A stretch of 9,881 nt of DNA from an uncultured Cocleimonas sp. Lineage in GTDB: Bacteria; Pseudomonadota; Gammaproteobacteria; Thiotrichales; Thiotrichaceae. A program made the translations under genes and the position numbers. Below, piece after piece: positions 7,699-9,881 of this stretch (position 1 is its first letter; every line of letters starts with the position of its first letter). The notes under the pieces were generated by a model, which worked only from the letters and a program-made list of their open reading frames with translations, searched no databases and was not told the origin of the DNA. The DNA lies in NCBI GenBank assembly GCA_938041705.1, contig CALISP010000268.1, positions 1-9,881 of the forward strand. Direction: 5' to 3'.

Positions 7699-8133
7699 AT
7701 GAAACGAGCAATACAATTACAAGATTTATCTAGAGAGCATCATGATTCTTTGGTGTTGGCTAAACGACTCGGTGAAGCTGTTGAAGATGGCAGTGATGAG
7801 GCTTTATTGGCGGCTATCGAAAAGGTTAAGCATTATTATGAAAACGAATTAGAAGTCCATTTTCAACACGAAGAGCGCACAATTTTTGCACCTATTTTTA
7901 AAGAGTATAAAGAACATATTCCACTTGCAGGTCCTTTACTAAAAGAACATGGAGCAATGCGTTTGCTAGTGCCAAGTCTAATGCTTGGAAATGCTAAAGA
8001 AGGTTTGGCTGAGTTTGCTTATATTTTGAAAACTCATACGCGAGTAGAAGAACGAGAATTATTTCCCATTATTGAGAACTTATTTACAGAAGAGCAGCTT
8101 GATGCAGTGCTAAATTTTGTGCCTTTAGATTAA
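7699..8133 (+). CDS. Hemerythrin HHE-domain protein
   Basis: A 144-residue single-domain hemerythrin-like four-helix bundle, expected to hold a non-haem di-iron centre and to bind oxygen or sense oxygen, nitric oxide or iron. Candidate iron ligands in order are H14 or H15 (SREHHDSL), H54 and E58 (the HFQHE motif), H84 (KEHG), H113 and E117 or E118 (HTRVEERELFP). H73 is also available. Length and motif order fit the HHE cation-binding family, so metal binding is likely. There is no second domain, membrane segment or signal peptide. The gene starts 6 nt after the channel stop and is probably translationally coupled; AAAAG just before the ATG is a poor ribosome binding site, which fits coupling. 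Confidence 0.9.
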   Translation: MKRAIQLQDLSREHHDSLVLAKRLGEAVEDGSDEALLAAIEKVKHYYENELEVHFQHEERTIFAPIFKEYKEHIPLAGPLLKEHGAMRLLVPSLMLGNAKEGLAEFAYILKTHTRVEERELFPIIENLFTEEQLDAVLNFVPLD

Positions 8134-8185
8134 GGTAGTTGCCTTAGTGCTGTGTAAATATTAGTTTTATATAGAGCAACAAATA

Positions 8186-8209
8186 GCCTAAAAGTGGCGG
8201 GGTGTCTTT
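8186..8209 (-). repeat. Dispersed 24-bp repeat, copy 3 (inverted)
   Basis: Read on the - strand: AAAGACACCCC, then GCCA, then CTTTTAGGC. It matches copy 1 at 22 of 24 positions. It sits in the 115-nt convergent gap between the hemerythrin gene and the PhnA gene, so it could affect transcript ends, but it has no G+C-rich stem followed by a T run. Confidence 0.7.
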
Positions 8210-8248
8210 CCTGTAAGTTGAACGGCAATTGAGTTATTTGCTTATGAA

Positions 8249-8818
8249 TCAGGCTTTCTTTAAATATTTTCCTGCTAACACCGTACGCGTTCCATTGATG
8301 TTGCCTTCAATTTGATATGAATTATCTGTAAGGGATATACCTTTAATTAAGGTACCTCGTTTAGCAGTGAAATTTGCGCCTTTAATATAAAGGTCTTTCG
8401 TAAGAGTTACTGAGTCTCCTGCAATTAATTCTGCACCATTAATATCTACTGTTGGCTCATCTACCGAGCGAATGGTGTTATCTGACATTGCCCATTTCTT
8501 TACATCATCTTCGATGTATAGCATTTCAAGTAGATCGTTAGGCCAGCCTTCAGCTTTCAGTCGGTTAAGCATACGCCAAGCCATGACTTGTACGGCAGGA
8601 GTCGCAGACCACATACTATCGTTTAAGCAACGCCAGTGGTTTGCATCTACATTATCAGGGTTTTCTATTTGATCTAAGCAGGTATTACATACCAACACTG
8701 ATTTGTCTAAACTTATAATGGAAATAGGTGGCACATCGTAAGTACTTAAAATTTCTGTCGCAGTACACAATTCACATTTAGAATCGGCACGCTGCAAAAG
8801 CGCATCATCAATAGACAT
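8249..8818 (-). CDS. PhnA-family (YjdM-like) zinc protein, long form
   Basis: About 189 residues. Despite the name from its early link to alkylphosphonate genes, family members have no proven phosphonatase role. The N-terminal part has a four-cysteine zinc site: S-K-C-E-L-C and, about 26 residues on, V-C-N-T-C. A helical middle with WRCLNDSMWSATPAVQVMAWRML follows. The C-terminal PhnA domain has VDINGAELIAGDSVTLTKDL, IKGANFTAKRGT and LAGKYLKK, the most diagnostic blocks. This is longer than enterobacterial YjdM (about 110 residues), with an inserted middle seen in other long members. I chose ATG 8818 over the TTG two codons upstream at 8824; the ribosome binding site is weak for both. It is 60 nt downstream of the lipoprotein gene on the same strand. 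Confidence 0.85.
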   Translation of the reverse strand: MSIDDALLQRADSKCELCTATEILSTYDVPPISIISLDKSVLVCNTCLDQIENPDNVDANHWRCLNDSMWSATPAVQVMAWRMLNRLKAEGWPNDLLEMLYIEDDVKKWAMSDNTIRSVDEPTVDINGAELIAGDSVTLTKDLYIKGANFTAKRGTLIKGISLTDNSYQIEGNINGTRTVLAGKYLKKA

Positions 8819-8863
8819 ATACAAACCAAATAATGAGAGACTATTTATAAAATCTCAAGGAAG

Positions 8864-8877
8864 TTAACTTAAGTTAA
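8864..8877. promoter_or_regulatory. Perfect 14-bp palindrome between lipoprotein and phnA-like genes
   Basis: TTAACTTAAGTTAA is fully self-complementary and overlaps a second palindrome, AAGTTAACTT (8861-8870). It lies just past the lipoprotein stop and about 45 nt upstream of the phnA-like start. It could be an operator half-site pair, but AT-rich palindromes also arise by chance and no matching promoter was found. Confidence 0.25.
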
Positions 8878-8878
8878 T

Positions 8879-9499
8879 CTAGCTTTTAGGGCGCCAGATA
8901 ATTGACTCTAGTGCCCAACCTTGCAAAATATCAGCTGAAGGTGCTTTATTTGATGACGAGTCTTCCGAAGTGCCGTTAAATACATAGAGAATATTTGGAT
9001 GCTTTGGAGCATAGCAAAGCATTTTGCCTGCTAAGTCTTCAGCACCAGCTTGGCATTGTTCATTTTGACCATAAGAATAAATTTCGTTGTATAAAGTACC
9101 TAATGGATGACCAAGACTATTCTTTATAATGTTGTCTTCAACAATAACGGAATAGATACCTTGCTGTGAAGCATCAGGAATAATATTCATTATCGTATTA
9201 ACGCCTTCGGAAATGCGAATCGCAGGAAAAGGATTACCTTTTTGATAGTTAATCTCTTCGACAACACTGTATTGATTAAAAGCGAGTGTCATTTGATGCA
9301 TATTAAAAGAAGTAGTCGCATTGATTGGTCCAATGCCATCTGGTGATAAGATGATTGAAGTATCTTGTGGCGGTGGAGTATTTATTGTTTCCTTAGCTTT
9401 ATCATTATTATCACAACTGCTTAATAGTAATGTTAGAAAACCGAATAAGACTATATTGATTAGCCTGCTCTTTCCTTGCGATAACTTCTTATTTTGCAT
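8879..9499 (-). CDS. DUF1131 (YfeY-like, RpoE-regulated) lipoprotein
   Basis: A 206-residue lipoprotein. It matches the family of E. coli YfeY, known as an RpoE-regulated lipoprotein of unknown function: D-G-I-G-P-I-N-A-T-T-S-F at the start of the mature domain, LGHPLGTLYNEIYS, an internal cysteine pair (QCQAG and MLCYAP), LYVFNG, and the end WALESIIWRPK. The signal peptide runs to a lipobox L-S-S-C with the lipidated Cys at residue 29. Asp follows at +2 and Asn at +3, which by the enterobacterial Lol rule favours inner-membrane retention. ATG 9499 is chosen over the ATG 12 codons upstream because AAGGA lies 9 nt before it (9509-9513). A sigma-E-like promoter candidate lies about 165 nt upstream. 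Confidence 0.88.
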   Translation of the reverse strand: MQNKKLSQGKSRLINIVLFGFLTLLLSSCDNNDKAKETINTPPPQDTSIILSPDGIGPINATTSFNMHQMTLAFNQYSVVEEINYQKGNPFPAIRISEGVNTIMNIIPDASQQGIYSVIVEDNIIKNSLGHPLGTLYNEIYSYGQNEQCQAGAEDLAGKMLCYAPKHPNILYVFNGTSEDSSSNKAPSADILQGWALESIIWRPKS

Positions 9500-9643
9500 A
9501 ATAATCATTCCTTGATTTTCAAAGTATTCTCTCATAAAGCGTTACATAGAACAATCATACTGCAATCAAGTGCTTACTGAAAAAATGCAATGCTTTACAT
9601 CATTACAAATTGATTTATGTGCATATTTGGCATGGATAAATAT

Positions 9644-9670
9644 GAACTTTTCCTAGAATAACCTTTCTGA
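9644..9670 (+). promoter_or_regulatory. Sigma-E (RpoE)-type promoter
   Basis: GAACTT (9644-9649), a 16-base spacer, then TCTGA (9666-9670). This is the arrangement of known E. coli sigma-E promoters such as rpoHP3 (GAACTT-N16-TCTGA) and degP. The transcript would start near 9676 and read into the gene at 9840 with a leader of about 165 nt. The neighbouring gene belongs to an RpoE-regulated family, which supports the call by context. Confidence 0.6.
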
Positions 9671-9692
9671 CTGCTTGCGTAGTTTAAGTTTC
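9666..9692 (-). promoter_or_regulatory. Candidate sigma-E-like promoter for the DUF1131 lipoprotein, sharing its -10 with the opposite strand
   Basis: On the - strand: GAAACTT (9692 to 9686), a 15-base spacer, then TCAGA (9670 to 9666). The -35 keeps AACTT but has A for the second G; the spacer is one short of the usual 16. The -10 is exactly the complement of the + strand TCTGA. Transcription would start near 9660 and leave a leader of about 160 nt. Plausible because of the gene family, but weaker than the + strand site. Confidence 0.35.
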
Positions 9693-9769
9693 ATTATTTA
9701 AGAATGACATTGCTTAATTTTTGGTCTATGTTTTGTCTAGAAGAAAAGCTATATTGTAAACGATATGTT

Positions 9770-9778
9770 TGCTAGAAT
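9770..9778 (+). promoter_or_regulatory. Extended -10 promoter for the downstream gene
   Basis: TGC-TAGAAT is a TG-extended -10 with 5 of 6 matches to TATAAT. No good -35 is seen at normal spacing (TTGTAA at 9754-9759 is only 13 bases away), as expected for extended -10 promoters. The start would be near 9785, just before the inverted repeat at 9788. Confidence 0.5.
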
Positions 9779-9787
9779 GCGCGCGCT

Positions 9788-9819
9788 CATGTTTCTAACC
9801 CCCTTTTAATAGAAACATG
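9788..9819 (+). promoter_or_regulatory. Perfect 10-bp inverted repeat, likely 5'-terminal stem-loop or operator
   Basis: CATGTTTCTA (9788-9797) and TAGAAACATG (9810-9819) are exact reverse complements around a 12-nt loop containing C5 and T4. The stem would begin about 3 nt from the RNA made by the extended -10 promoter and end 6 nt before the AGGAA ribosome binding site (9826-9830). As DNA it could instead be a repressor site. No T run follows the right arm, so it is not a terminator. Confidence 0.6.
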
Positions 9820-9839
9820 TTTATCAGGAAATAAATATA

Positions 9840-9881
9840 ATGATCTTCAAAAATAGAACTTCATCGTTGTTGTTCATGGTT
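9840..9881 (+). CDS. Start of an unidentified gene, probably exported protein (truncated by window end)
   Basis: Fourteen codons, M-I-F-K-N-R-T-S-S-L-L-F-M-V, follow AGGAA with 9-nt spacing. Lys and Arg before a run of hydrophobic residues looks like the start of a signal peptide or first membrane helix. With a sigma-E-type promoter upstream, an envelope protein is a reasonable guess, but the product cannot be identified from this fragment. Confidence 0.6.
   Translation, partial: MIFKNRTSSLLFMV

Larger units (their letters stand above)
9500..9839. other. Divergent intergenic control region, 340 bp
   Basis: AT-rich spacer between the - strand lipoprotein and a + strand gene cut by the window end. 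I see no gene in it. It holds the lipoprotein ribosome binding site (9509-9513), a sigma-E-type promoter on + (9644-9670), a sigma-E-like candidate on - (9666-9692), an extended -10 promoter on + (9770-9778), a 10-bp inverted repeat (9788-9819) and the ribosome binding site of the next gene (9826-9830). The stretch 9540-9640 shows nothing I can assign. Confidence 0.7.

Noticed and set aside
8472..8672. Open frame on + opposite the phnA-like gene, and one at 9321-9515 opposite the lipoprotein
   Set aside because: The - strand frames carry clear family motifs; the + strand frames are their shadows.
9493..9510. Fur-box-like A/T pattern around the lipoprotein start
   Set aside because: Too few matches to the repeated hexamers, and it overlaps the ribosome binding site and start codon, which explain the bases.
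9676..9750. Small RNA driven by the sigma-E promoter
   Set aside because: TTAAG and CTTAA before TTTTT gives only a five-pair stem; without a real terminator a separate small RNA is not supported.
9789..9834. Tiny leader frames (M-F-L-T-P-F and M-F-I-R-K) inside the inverted repeat
   Set aside because: Neither has a ribosome binding site, and both ATGs arise from the repeated arms of the hairpin.

Overview
The window reads as ordinary chromosome of a low-GC gammaproteobacterium, probably a marine Alteromonadales-like lineage. The evidence is a set of housekeeping proteins that closely match gammaproteobacterial forms (HslU, Ppx, RsmE, a DUF1131 lipoprotein), AT-rich spacers and A/T-ending codons. 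I cannot fix the genus. I see no rRNA or tRNA gene, CRISPR array, transposase, phage gene or integration scar.

Layout, + strand: the C-terminal 268 codons of hslU (1-807), a DUF971 protein (900-1298), a stand-alone hisI (1402-1779), yidD (1796-2041), an exopolyphosphatase of the Ppx/GppA family (2190-3659, probably really starting near 2130), a GT4 glycosyltransferase (3814-4863), an exported alpha/beta hydrolase of the DUF3530 type (4956-5744), rsmE (5909-6643), a six-TM voltage-gated-type potassium channel (6700-7692) and a hemerythrin-domain protein (7699-8133). Two genes follow on the - strand: a PhnA-type zinc protein (8249-8818) and, upstream of it, a DUF1131 lipoprotein (8879-9499). 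A divergent control region (9500-9839) leads into the first 14 codons of a + strand gene cut by the window end.

Functional links: HslU and DUF971 belong to a common gammaproteobacterial neighbourhood. hisI-yidD are 16 nt apart and probably co-transcribed. The channel and hemerythrin genes are 6 nt apart and probably translated from one message, perhaps linking oxygen or redox sensing to K+ flux (inference). The remaining + strand genes are loosely spaced and need not form one operon.

Most interesting signals: (1) a dispersed 24-bp sequence, AAAGACACCCC-N4-CTTTTAG plus two bases, in three copies, one of them inside the start of the hydrolase gene with a C7 run; (2) a sigma-E-type promoter at 9644-9670 with GAACTT-N16-TCTGA, whose -10 is also a plausible -10 for a second sigma-E-like promoter on the other strand pointing at the DUF1131 lipoprotein; (3) a perfect 10-bp inverted repeat that would sit at the extreme 5' end of the transcript of the last gene; (4) a ppx reading frame that extends upstream of its first ATG without any ATG, GTG or TTG but with an ATC placed after a Shine-Dalgarno-like sequence. 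I found no clearly new multi-gene system.
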